From Podaxis mareebaensis (lineage: Eukaryota; Basidiomycota; Agaricomycetes; Agaricales; Agaricaceae), in assembly GCA_018524725.1 (NCBI GenBank), contig JAEUWP010000507.1:1-21956 (forward strand): DNA of 21,956 nucleotides, given 5' to 3'. Below the pieces are notes generated by a model. It saw only the letters and a list, made by a program, of their open reading frames with translations. It searched no databases and was not told where the DNA came from. The stretch's first letter is position 1; each line of letters begins with the position of its first letter. Position numbers and translations under genes: made by a program. This document shows positions 1 to 8,800 of this stretch, in pieces.

Positions 1-347
1 TGTTGTGGTTCTCACCATCTGATCAGGTTCTCGTGATCAGACCATATGATTACTTGGTGTGGTGATCCTTCCAAGTAGTGTCTCCATTCCTTCAATGCTT
101 CTATAATGGCAAGGAATTCTCAGTTGGATGTATGGTAATTCCTTTCGGCTTGGTTTAAGGCTTTAGAGAAGTATCCTACTGGATGTTTATCTCCATTTGA
201 ATCTCTCTGTAAAAGGACTGCTCCAATGGCATATGCTGATGCATCACATTCTATTTCAAATGGTTGGTTTTCATCTACCATTGATAGAACAGGGCATTGT
301 AAAAACTGTTGTTTTAGAAGTTCAAATGCTTTCTGTGCTTCTGGGTT
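1..347 (-). pseudogene. Gypsy A pol: RNase H domain, partial
   Basis: This continues the RT frame after a TAA at 348-350. The translation contains an RNase H start typical of gypsy elements: CDASAYAIGAVLLQ (about 205-248), then [34 protein letters not shown] and a SDHENL motif near the window edge. These are conserved RNase H elements that follow RT in Ty3/gypsy pol. An in-frame TGA at 120-122 lies just before EFLAI, where related elements usually have Arg (DREFLA), which suggests CGA to TGA. The TAA at 348-350 falls where gypsy elements usually have Trp (FEW); that would need two changes and is less certain. The domain runs off the left edge. Confidence 0.85.
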
Positions 348-1412
348 TTATTCAAATTTCTTCGTTTTCCGCATAAGTGCATGTAATGGATGTGCGATTT
401 GAGCATAGTTTTTAATAAACTTTCTGTAGAAGTTACAAAAACCAATGAACTGTCGAACATTCTTTGCCATTTGAGGAATAGGCCAATCTTCTATTCCTTT
501 GAGCTTGATTGGATCCATTTCAATGGAATCTGGCTTGATTATGAATCCTAGGTATTCTAGATGTTGCTTTTCAAATTTGCATTTCTCTGTTTTGAGATAG
601 AGGTCATTCTTGTCCAGTATTTCTAGAATCTTGATAGTAGTGTGGTCTAGGTCTTTGATTTTCTTAGCTGGGATGAGTATGTTGTCCATATAAATGATAG
701 TTTCTTCTTTAGATAAAAGTTCTTGGAAGAGATGATCCATCATTGATTGGAATGTAGCTGGGGAGTTAGTCATTCCAAAGAACATGACTGTGGGTTCATA
801 TAAACCATTTGGAGTATGAAAGGCTGCTTTCCATTCGTCTCCTTCTCGAATTCTAACATTATTGTAGCCTAGACAAACATCTAGCTTAGTAAAGTATTTA
901 GCTCCTTTGAGTTTGTCCATAATTCTTGAGATGTTAGGAATTGGATGAGTGTTCTTAATAGTATGATCATTAAGATAGCGATAATCTTGGCAAGGGCATA
1001 AATCTCCTCCTTTCTTTCCTACAAAGAAGAAAGATGAGGCCATTGGTGATTGTGATTTACGAATATATCCCTTTCGTAAATTTTCTTCTATGAACTTGTC
1101 TAACTCTTTTCGTTCTATTGGAGTGAGGTGATAGATAGGCATTTGTTTCAGAACAAATGTTTCATCAACTTCGATTTTGTGATCCCAAGGACGTCTTGGT
1201 GGCATTCTTTCTGATTTCTCTTTACTGAACACCTTAAGAAATTTATGAAATTTCTTTGGTACTACTTTTAAAGGATCAGATTCCTTCTTCTTGGTTTCTT
1301 CTGTTTTGTTGTATAGATCTTGAGAAGTGTTATGTTTCACGTTTATTTCTAGATCTTCTTCAAGATCTGATTCTTCTTCTATGTATTGACTAAGGTCAAT
1401 ACTGTTAATCAT
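348..1412 (-). pseudogene. Gypsy A pol: reverse transcriptase domain
   Basis: RNA-dependent DNA polymerase that would copy the element RNA inside Gag particles. Visible RT landmarks in order: LDKFIEENLRKGYIRKSQSP (thumb/entry segment), CQDYRYLN, KLDVCLGYNNVRI (motif A region), FGMTNSPATFQSMM (motif B), IIYMDNILI (motif C), KCKFEKQHLEYLG, and VRQFIGFCNFYRKFI of the connection. The catalytic YxDD box reads YMDN: the second Asp is Asn (codon AAC at 681-683). C replaces the usual Arg in LDVR and in LRPCQDY. The N-terminal 60 residues are Lys/Glu-rich linker. A TAG (1413-1415) separates this frame from the protease frame directly upstream, and a TAA ends it at 348. Assignment to gypsy RT is secure; this copy cannot be catalytically normal. 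Confidence 0.95.
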
Positions 1413-1874
1413 CTATTTAGATTTATATTCAGTTAGTTGTATAGTCTGCGATTCTTCATTGCGCCATTTTAATGTTCTTCTTTCCCAGTCTATGTCAGGG
1501 TTGTATTTTTGTAACCATGATATACCTATAAATAGTTCCTTATAGCCTAAATTGATAATTTTAGGTTTTATGCTCATGATTTTGTCATTAATTTTGATCT
1601 TGATTTCAGCATAATGTGTTGATTTTGTTCCTAAATTTCTTGATCCGTCAGTGTTATAAATGTATTGTACCTTTTTAAGTGGCTTCTTAGTTAATTTTAG
1701 ATTCTTAACTAAGTTTGGTGATATAAATTGGCCACTGGCTCCTGAATCTAATAATGCTTTGATCTTATGTGATCCTTTAGGTGTTAGTATTTCTGTTGGG
1801 ATTAGTAGACATTTTCCCTTAGATGCATGAAGATCAACGATGTTGAGCTGATCTTCTAAGCTACTCAAAAATTT
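1413..1874 (-). CDS. Gypsy A pol: aspartic protease, entered by -1 frameshift
   Basis: Retroviral-type aspartic protease that would mature Gag-Pol. The active-site motif LLDSGASGQFI is intact (D-S-G), followed by an ILG/NLG-like hydrophobic strand (INLGYKELFIGISWL) near the C-terminal half, as in gypsy proteases of about 120-150 residues. There is no ATG: the frame is open from a TGA about 24 nt upstream of the slippery site and has only a TTG at 1868, so I place its start at the -1 frameshift signal (1868-1874) that joins it to gag. It ends at TAG 1413-1415, directly abutting and in frame with the RT segment, so protease and RT were probably one pol frame, broken here by a stop (for example CAG to TAG) or separated by a readthrough codon. 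Confidence 0.85.
   Translation of the reverse strand, partial: KFLSSLEDQLNIVDLHASKGKCLLIPTEILTPKGSHKIKALLDSGASGQFISPNLVKNLKLTKKPLKKVQYIYNTDGSRNLGTKSTHYAEIKIKINDKIMSIKPKIINLGYKELFIGISWLQKYNPDIDWERRTLKWRNEESQTIQLTEYKSK
1818..1874 (-). promoter_or_regulatory. -1 ribosomal frameshift signal at gag/pol junction
   Basis: On the minus strand the gag frame reads GAA AAT TTT TGA. The heptamer A AAT TTT (1874 to 1868) fits X XXY YYZ in the gag phase, and its last codon touches the gag stop TGA (1867-1865). The pol (-1) frame is open through it. Downstream is a perfect 8-bp stem, GAAGATCA (1856-1849) with TGATCTTC (1836-1829), loop 12 nt. It is extended outward by CTTA/TAAG (1860-1857 with 1821-1818), which leaves a 7-nt spacer after the heptamer. 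Slippery site, stop, spacer and stem match the standard arrangement for -1 frameshifting. Function is inferred. Confidence 0.8.
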
Positions 1875-3706
1875 TCGTCTTGAGAAAATTCTTTGAGTTG
1901 CTCATCATCTATTCCATTTTCGATGGCATAGACCATAGCATTTGGATCGACTTGTCTTTTCTTTCCACTGAAGGATTTCTTTGGTTTTCTTTTGGGTATA
2001 AAATTATTTCGCTGTTTCTTTGTGGTGTAATTTCTTCTAGATGGGCATTGTCTGTAGAAATGTCCCTTCTTCTTACAAAAGAAACATTCTCCGTTCTTGA
2101 TTGCTGTTCGCTGCTTGTCAGTAAGTACATTGTTAATGAGGTGTGATATGGCATCGCTTGGCGTTCTTTGACTGTTATGAACTCCTGATTTGGGAGGTTG
2201 TATATCTTGTATGTCTTCTGATTCAATTTCTTCTTCTTCTTCATCAGAATCTTGGTCATATTCTCCATCAGAGAATCTGAACTCATTGATGTCATCGGCG
2301 AGATGATCAATGTCCATATCCCATTCGCTTCTCCTGTATTGAGGTAAGATGGGTTGGGAGGTGATATTTTGATAATGGGGTTGGATTCTGTAGCCTTTTG
2401 TTTTCCTTTGTCCTTTCTTTGCATAGGAAATTCTTCTGTTGATTGTTGCTCTATACTTGCGTTGTTCCTGAACAATTCTATGGGCATTTCTGGCTGCATT
2501 CTTCCACTCTGCAATAGTGTTTGTGGTACTTCTAAGTGCTTCGTGTCTGACAGTGGGGTCAAGTCTGTTCATGAAGTACACTTGAAGGGCCACACTGTCA
2601 GTGAGTCCTGCTTGGGAAGCCAAGACTGAGAACTCTGAGATATATTCCTCGATATATCTGCCATGCTGCCTGAGGTTTTGTAATGCCTGTTCAGCCTCGA
2701 ATGTCTGTTGTACTGGGGCAAAAGACTGGTCGAGGTCATTTGTGAACTCGTCCCATGTTTGTTGAGTTGCATCTCTTGCATGCATTGAAAGATAATCCTG
2801 TCACCATGCTGATGTTGCTCCATCGAGTAGAGCAAGGGCATAGTTGACCTTTGTGGCATGGTCAGTGATTCCATAGGATTTGAAATATAGCTCAACAAGG
2901 GATTTCCAGCTTCTATACTGTGCAGTGTCTCCATAGAACCTTGTAGGCTTTGGGTACTCAAAGTTGGTGTTCTGGTTTGACATGGTGGCTCCTGAAGGTT
3001 GTGGAGGTGAAGGGCTTCTTCTGTAACCCCCTGAACTACCTGAATTTGTTCTTCCTCTCATTTGAGTTCCCGGATCTGTTCCCCAAGATCTGCTAATTGA
3101 CTGATAAGTTGTTGTTTGTGGTACTGCTGTTCTGGCCAAGGAAGAGAACTGGTGTTGAGTTCCTGGTACTGATTGAGCAGTTGCTGCTGTACTGTAAGAA
3201 GGTCTTGGCTGGTAAACAGACGATGAAGATTGGGGTTGTTTTCCTTTCATTTGAGTGGAGAGATTGAATCTGGCAAGATCCTCAGTGACTTCTTTGACAC
3301 TTGGTTGTCTTGAGACCTGTTGCAGTGTGTTAAGTGATGTTGCGAGTCCTGCGAATTGATTTGAGGTTGATTGTTGGGTCATCCTCTGTTCTGCCAAAGC
3401 TCTTCTATTAAATTCAGTGATTTCTCCTCTTGCAGTTTCTTCTTCAAGTTTTCTTTCAACTGCATCAATTTGTTGCTGATCTTGTCTTGAAAAGTCTTCA
3501 TAGAGGAAAGTTTTTGGTTTGGTTCCTGCTTGTTTGAGTAGTCCAAACTCTGCTGAGTATTCTTTGTTGAGTCTTCTTTGGATTGATGGTTCGAAGTAGT
3601 GTGGTCTGTTCCTTGCGTCTTTGTAGTACCACTCTTTTGTTGTTGGGTCTCTAAGAACTCTTCCTCTTGTCAGACTGTTAAATGTGATTGTTTTCGCAAT
3701 TTTGAA
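1865..3706 (-). pseudogene. Gypsy A gag (capsid and nucleocapsid)
   Basis: Structural protein that would form the virus-like particle and package RNA. One frame is open from 3706 to the TGA at 1865 except for an in-frame TGA at 2801-2803, so it is broken into an N-terminal part and a C-terminal part. Landmarks: Glu/Arg/Gln-rich helix (QQQQIDAVERKLEEETARGE region, about 3430-3480), Gln/Ser/Thr/Pro-rich middle, capsid motif YPKPTRFYGDTAQYRSWKSL with YFKSYGI (about 2870-2965), then WDEFTNDLDQSF, an acidic stretch, and a CCHC knuckle CFFCKKKGHFYRQC (C-x2-C-x4-H-x4-C). No ATG is present in the first 100 codons; the start may be lost or lie in another exon. The frame ends at the frameshift heptamer. 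Confidence 0.88.
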
Positions 3707-4118
3707 TTATCCAGTTTGGCAACTTTATAACTTTTCACTGCTAATAAATTTCCTTCCCTTTCAACAACTGAGCGTCCACAGCAAAGCCTCTTCTCAGTGG
3801 TACTTTCAATGGAAATTTATATCCTGATAGATTATAGCTCTATCTAAGCGTAATCACTTCTTTATCACGAGTGTGATTCCCTTCACTCGTCAAAATATCC
3901 TCCAGAATCAAAGTTCTGTCAAGGAATTTCCTCTAGATTGCAGGACAACAATCCTCAACTAATCTGCACTAGTTGGCAATGCGTGCCTACTCTCTTTCTA
4001 ATGCTAACTTCAGAAACTAGGACCCAAAGTTAAAACACTAGCTGCTTAAGTAGGGCTTCTTTCAGCGATCAATGCTAAGCAGCCGAGACAAGGTAATGAC
4101 TCCATGCTACAGAGAAGG
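3707..4118 (-). other. Gypsy A untranslated leader
   Basis: Between the primer-binding site and the open gag frame. A TAA at 3707-3709 closes the gag frame upstream. I see no coding signature on either strand. One inverted repeat, ACGAGTG (3867-3873) with CACTCGT (3884-3890), may fold in the RNA. A possible lost gag start codon would lie near the lower-coordinate end. Confidence 0.6.
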
Positions 4119-4131
4119 ATCATTTCTACTT
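4119..4131 (-). promoter_or_regulatory. Self-priming primer-binding site of gypsy A
   Basis: Two bases inside the LTR end, the minus strand reads AAGTAGAAATGAT. This is the exact 13-nt complement of ATCATTTCTACTT, which lies in the same LTR at 4417-4405, 33 nt downstream of a TATATAAG box and therefore at the predicted transcript 5' end. There is no TGG at the LTR junction as expected for a tRNA 3' end. Tf1/sushi-type elements are known to prime reverse transcription with the 5' end of their own RNA paired to such a site; the assignment here is inferred from pairing and position. Confidence 0.7.
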
Positions 4132-4133
4132 AA

Positions 4134-4796
4134 TGTTATAGTGAGGCCGCTTCAGTCCATAAAGAGGCCCGATACGTATCTGCAGATCATATCAAAGGAG
4201 ACTTCTCATGTACTAACGGATAGATTACCTCTAAGCACTGACAGAGTCAACACGTCAAGATAACTAGTACTTAGTTGCACAATATGTCTACTTCCTCAAT
4301 ATAAAGACTTTTAAGCAACTTAGAGAGTGATAGAGATTATAGAGACAACTTAATTTGTATCACTTATTGTTGATAAAGACTTATATTTGAGTCTCCACCT
4401 AACCAAGTAGAAATGATGCTTTCTACTTGTTAGTGTCGAGGACTTATATACTGGACAGTGTATCTAAATATATATCTACATTAGAACTTTCCAGAAGTTC
4501 TTAAGGTACCGAGGCTTGACTCAGAGATTGACTCAGAACAATAGAAGCATGATTCTACTAATAATAGTTCAATACAAAAAGTTCTTTATCAAAGAAGTCT
4601 TCTTTTCTAAAGATAGAATGAAAGCTTATCAATTCATCAAATTCGTACAACTTTGATATTACATAAGCATACTCGATGTAAGAAAGATTATCAGACAAAC
4701 AAACTAAAGACTAAAGCTTTCAGATAAAACAAATGAACAAATAGAATGAAAACATAATAAGTAAATGTATAGCGGACATTTACTAAGTTCATAACA
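4134..4796 (-). repeat. 5' LTR of gypsy A (663 bp)
   Basis: Starts TGTTATGAAC at 4796 and ends CTATAACA at 4134 on the minus strand, giving TG...CA ends and a 6-bp terminal inverted repeat TGTTAT/ATAACA. The outer end abuts copia coding sequence; the inner end is 2 nt from the primer-binding site. A TATA box lies at 4443-4450. Perfect hairpins inside: AGTAAATGT/ACATTTACT (4760-4768, 4776-4784), CAAGTAGAAA/TTTCTACTTG (4404-4413, 4420-4429) and AAAGAAG/CTTCTTT (4591-4605). The second LTR is outside the window, so the ends rest on termini and context only. Confidence 0.75.
4443..4450 (-). promoter_or_regulatory. TATA box in gypsy A LTR
   Basis: Minus strand TATATAAG. A start about 30 nt downstream would fall at 4417-4420, which is exactly where the sequence complementary to the primer-binding site begins. 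This defines U3 as 4796-4418 and R/U5 as 4417-4134, by inference. Confidence 0.65.
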
Positions 4797-5490
4797 GATC
4801 TGAATGGATCCTTTCTAGAGGCCTAGATGCTCTCTTGAAGTTTACATTAAAGCTTTTCTGATGCATTTTTCCCATAGTGCAACCTTCACATGGTTTCTGA
4901 CTATTTGTGGGAATTTCTACATGAGGAAAGCTGATTGTACTTGTCTCAAAGTGTTTGAGGATACGATCTGATGGGTGTCCCATCCTGTTATGCAGAATGT
5001 CATACCCTGGTACAGTACTAGTTGCAAACGCATGCATATCACTATGCAATTTGATGATTTTACTCTTTACATAATGAAGAGTAGGTGAACAACCTATTAG
5101 TGGTTGTGCAACTAGTATTGGCTCATTTAACGAATCGTTGACATGTGAGCAAGTATCAGTGGTTTCTATTTTGGCTCCAGCCTTGGCGAGCTGACCAACT
5201 GATAACAATCGATCTCCACTACCTTGTAAATAATGCACCGGATATAGATATGAATGATTAAGTATCTGTGTGCTGTTATCTGTGTTAATTACAGTTTCAA
5301 TTAAAACTGTACCATGGCCTGGTGATATTATCAGATCACTGGCAGTGTAAACAGTTATCAGTTCAGGGTAGTATTGGAAGTCAATAAAGTCTTCCATGTG
5401 TGGCGTATAATGGCCAGATGCTCCTGAATCTAATAACCAAATAGCCTTATACTCATCCATATAAATCAGTTCATCTTGATGAGCAATCTC
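4797..5490 (-). pseudogene. Copia B pol: protease and integrase N-terminal region, cut on both sides
   Basis: Second piece of copia element B. The frame enters from the LINE insertion at 5490 and runs to 4797, where the gypsy A LTR interrupts it; a stop in the LTR ends it at 4789. Domains: retropepsin active site WLLDSGASGHYTP (about 5405-5440), then a GAG-pre-integrase/integrase zinc region with H-x5-H and C-x2-C (HNRMGHPSDRI ... CEGCTMGKMHQ, about 4850-4995), then the start of the integrase core, ERIHSDL, exactly where copia integrases read HSDL. Copia order is protease-integrase-RT; the catalytic integrase core and RT would lie beyond gypsy A, left of the window. No internal stop occurs in this piece. 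Confidence 0.92.
5476..5490. repeat. Target-site duplication of LINE, left copy
   Basis: TTGATGAGCAATCTC, identical over 15 bp to 12368-12382 and directly adjoining the LINE poly(A) (poly-T on this strand). A long target duplication next to the poly(A) end is the signature of target-primed reverse transcription. Confidence 0.93.
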
Positions 5491-5813
5491 TTTTTTTTTT
5501 TTTTTTTTTTTTTTAAATTGACGTTTATTGCAATAGACTAGCTACTACAAACGGGTGCACAATAGCAGTCCCAATACCGAAACTAGAGAAAGGAAAAAGA
5601 AAAGGAAAGAAGCTAGGAAAAGGGGAAGTACGAGAGTATACGAACTACACGAGAGAAGTGAGACAAGAAGAGAGAGTGAAACTAACTTAGCGAATCGGAA
5701 AAGAAAGGAATTGGGAGGAGATGGGAAGAGATAGAAGTGGGGAGCTAGCTATGATACAGAGTATGATGAGGGGGAAGCCTTCAGTGAACATCCGGAACTC
5801 CATTTCTTGCAAG
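5491..5813 (-). other. LINE 3' UTR and poly(A) tail
   Basis: The coding strand is pyrimidine-rich and ends CAATAAACGTCAATTT followed by A24 (5491-5514). AATAAA lies at 5524-5529, about 10 nt before the tail. ORF2 is taken to stop at TGA 5814-5816. The frame continues 10 more codons to TGA 5781-5783, so if the first TGA is also a mutated CGA the true stop is the second. No gene is seen. Confidence 0.8.
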
Positions 5814-8800
5814 TCACTCTCTTCTGTTGAGGCAGCGGGTGGCGAACTCCTCTTGGGTGATGGGTCCTTGAATTTGGTTGGTGAATGAAAAGGCCGCAGG
5901 GTTTTGGTCTAGGAATTGTATGATCCAGTAGAAGCCATCACGTTCTCCTACTGGGTATCGGAAGTGGGGACAGTCATCAAGTAAATGATCACGAGTTTCA
6001 AGTGGCTCGCTGCATGGGCAGGAAGTGATATGACACCCGGGGAAGAAACATTGTCGAAAGGTGCTGATGGGCACGTGATTGGTGATGCAATGCGTGAAGC
6101 GCACACATAGGTTGGCGTTCTTTCCGAGAGGCGAGTTTAGCCAAGTACCACCTTTGGCATACTTGGGTTGAAGGGGCTGCAATGTGGGGTTGAGTAGAGG
6201 GAGCCAGTTGTGACCATGATAAGACAGATCATTCATTTTCTGTTGCCAGAGAGATAGGCATTTTTGGGTGTAGTAGTTGCGAACGAAACTGAGGGAAGTG
6301 CGGATGGGTTGACGACATGGGTTGGGAAGGCAAAGGGACTTTGCGAGGGTGTGCACCTTGTGATGAAGAGACCAGCTGGTGGATGAGGGAATGGACCAAA
6401 AATGGATGTGGTTAAGAGGAGAAGAGGAAAGCCAGGAGTGGAGGAGAGGTGCGACCGCGATAGAGTCCAGATGTGTGCTGTGAGGCCTATAAGAAAATAA
6501 AAGTTTAGCAGAGGTGATTGAATCAGTGAAAACTACAATCGAAGAGGAATTGAGAGATTGAGAGTGAGAAATAGAAGAGAAGAGACCGAGGCAGAGAGCA
6601 TAAGATTTGGAGTCAGATGAAGTAACTTCACTGCAAGGGTGAATGGCAGAAGAAAGAATGTCAGTTTCAGAGGAATTGAAAACAAGAAATGCAGAAGTGG
6701 CAGAGAGAGAGGGATTGGTGGGGACAGAACCATCTGTAGCTAATAGGAGAGAAACAGGGGAAGAAAAAGCTGAATCTTGAGCATGGGAGGCGTTGGCAAT
6801 GTGAAGAGCCATGGTGCCTTCTTTTGAAGGGTCAGGGCACTTGATGAATTTAATTTGATTGCAGAACAAGTCTAGAAGTCTCTGACCAGGTTTGGTGCTA
6901 GGGTGGAGACACTGGAACTGGTCTGTGACCAGTTGGGCATCTGAGACGAAATCGAGTGCTGTCGAGCGCTGTTTGGAATGGCATGCGTCTAAGGGGTCGA
7001 TGTCGTGGGTGAGGAGTTTAAGGGGATGGGAATGGGGGAGGGTGTGGAATTGTAGGGAGCATCGTTTTGCTAATTTGAAAAGATGAAGTTGAATAGGGAT
7101 GAGACCAGCTATGGCCTCAACCCCACCAGAGGGAGTGGTGTGGAATGTGCCCATGATCCAGAGAGCGGCTTGACATTGCATACGCTGTAAGGATTTAATA
7201 AGTCCGTGGTATCGAGCGTTATGGTTGAACCATAAGTGAAACCCATAGATAGCTATGGGGACGACACAAGATCAATATAGGAGTCGCTTGTGTAGGGGGG
7301 ATAAGCCGCGAACTGAGTTGCCAAGCATGCACATGCAACGAATGGTAGAGAGCACTTTTGTGGAATAAAAACGGACATGTTCCTTGAAAGATAGACTTCT
7401 GTCGAACCAGAAGCCAAGGTATCAGAGGAATGGTTTAGGGTGGATGGTAAAAGAGTTATCTATGATGACTGGGGGATTGGGGTTGTGGGAGGGTCAATTG
7501 GAAAAATGGAAGGCCTCGGTTTTATCTCTTTTGAGAACGAAACCAAGGCAGTTTAGGTAGTCTTCACAGTTCTTGTAGACCTGTGAAAGAAGACAGCAGT
7601 TAGTGAGGAAAGAGTCTGATTGAACAACAATAAGTCCATTGTCGATGAAAGAGACTATTTTACAGTGAGGGTCATTGGAAAATTTGTACATAAATGGAGA
7701 GAGAGAGAGAGCAGTGAGAATGGGGGAGAGTGCAGAGCCTTGGCCTACACCAACAGAAGCAGAGAATTTGGGGGACAAATGATTGTTCCATGAATAAGTG
7801 GTGAATCGGTTCTTTAGATAGTCTGAAAAGAAAGAGACAAGGTTAGAGTTAAATCCTTGATGGCGGAGGGTAGAGGTGAGGATGGAATGGTTGGTAGAGG
7901 GAAAGAACTGCGCCACATCAAAGGCAATGACACTTGTCTTGAGTTTTCGTTTCCAGCCTGTGTGAACAAGGTGAGTGATGTAAACGCCAGCATCTTCGGT
8001 TGAGCATTGGATAATACCTCCAAATTGGAGGGGGTGGACTAGGTCATGCTGGGACGCTTTGAATTGCATCCTAGCAGAAATCATTTTTTCGATCAGCTTA
8101 CTGAGGGTGTTGAGAAGTACTATGGGCCAGAACATTTTTGGGGTGGAGTAGTGTGGCTTATTGGGTTTAGGGATGATGACGGAGGTGGAGTGTTTGAAGT
8201 GATCCGGCCAAGTGGAGAATTCGACACATTTGGACGCAAAGAGGAGGAAGTTTGATCTAAAGATGTCATCTGACATGAGGTGTTTGATGTGAGCCCATGA
8301 TAGGTGATCCAGGCCCAGGGCGGATGTGTTGGTGCAGGGGTTGAGGGCGTCAAAAAGTTCAGCGCTAGAAAAGGGGAGCCATGGGCATTCAGGGTGGGTG
8401 TCAAAAGACTCGATGGCGCTTAAGTCAACTTGTCGATTGGTGGCAGAGTTGTAAGAGGAGTCTAGTGCGTGCCAGAGATCCTCTAATTTGTCACAACTTT
8501 TTCCCCCATATGTAATGGATTGTGAGGGAGGGAGGTTACATTTGCCGATCCAGGACATGAGGTCCCAAGGGCGACGGTTTTCATCTGCTATGTCCTTGAT
8601 CTTCTTGTCGAAGAATGCGTGTTTAGCCTGGCATGTGGTGTGTCAGAAGTTAGTCCAATTTGACTTGGACTTGTGTGTTTGGAAGGCTCAAAGAGCAGAT
8701 GAGCATTGTTGATTCCACCAGGGTTTGGACTTGGCACAAATGTGAACAAGTTTGGCATTGTTTTGCCATTCTTGTGAGATGATGAGGGACATGGAGTTGG

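Larger units (their letters stand above)
1..4796 (-). mobile_element. Ty3/gypsy LTR retrotransposon A, left part missing
   Basis: Reading leftwards from 4796 the order is LTR, primer-binding site, leader, gag, protease, RT, RNase H. Protease-RT-RNase H is the usual Ty3/gypsy pol order; integrase and the 3' LTR would lie beyond position 1. The element sits inside copia B: the copia integrase reading frame stops making sense exactly at the LTR end (4796/4797). The presumed right copy of the target duplication is gatct (4797-4801); its partner is outside the window. The coding frames carry TGA, TAG and TAA stops and a changed RT active site, so this copy is dead. Confidence 0.9.

Noticed and set aside
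1909..2961. Overlapping minus-strand open frames 1909-2562 and 2569-2961
   Set aside because: They lie in other frames of gag; the CCHC knuckle and capsid motifs are in the 1865-3706 frame.
3676..3720. TGTTA at 3676 or CCA at 3711 as the inner LTR end or a tRNA primer site of gypsy A
   Set aside because: The gag frame runs through 3676, and 4134 gives a better LTR end with a 6-bp inverted terminus and an adjacent 13-nt self-complementary primer site.
4072..4263. Plus-strand 63-residue open frame
   Set aside because: It spans the LTR/primer-binding-site junction of a minus-strand element and shows no protein-like features.
5491..5514. T24 as a simple repeat or a bacterial-type terminator
   Set aside because: It is the poly(A) tail of a minus-strand LINE: AATAAA 10 nt away and target duplication directly adjoining.
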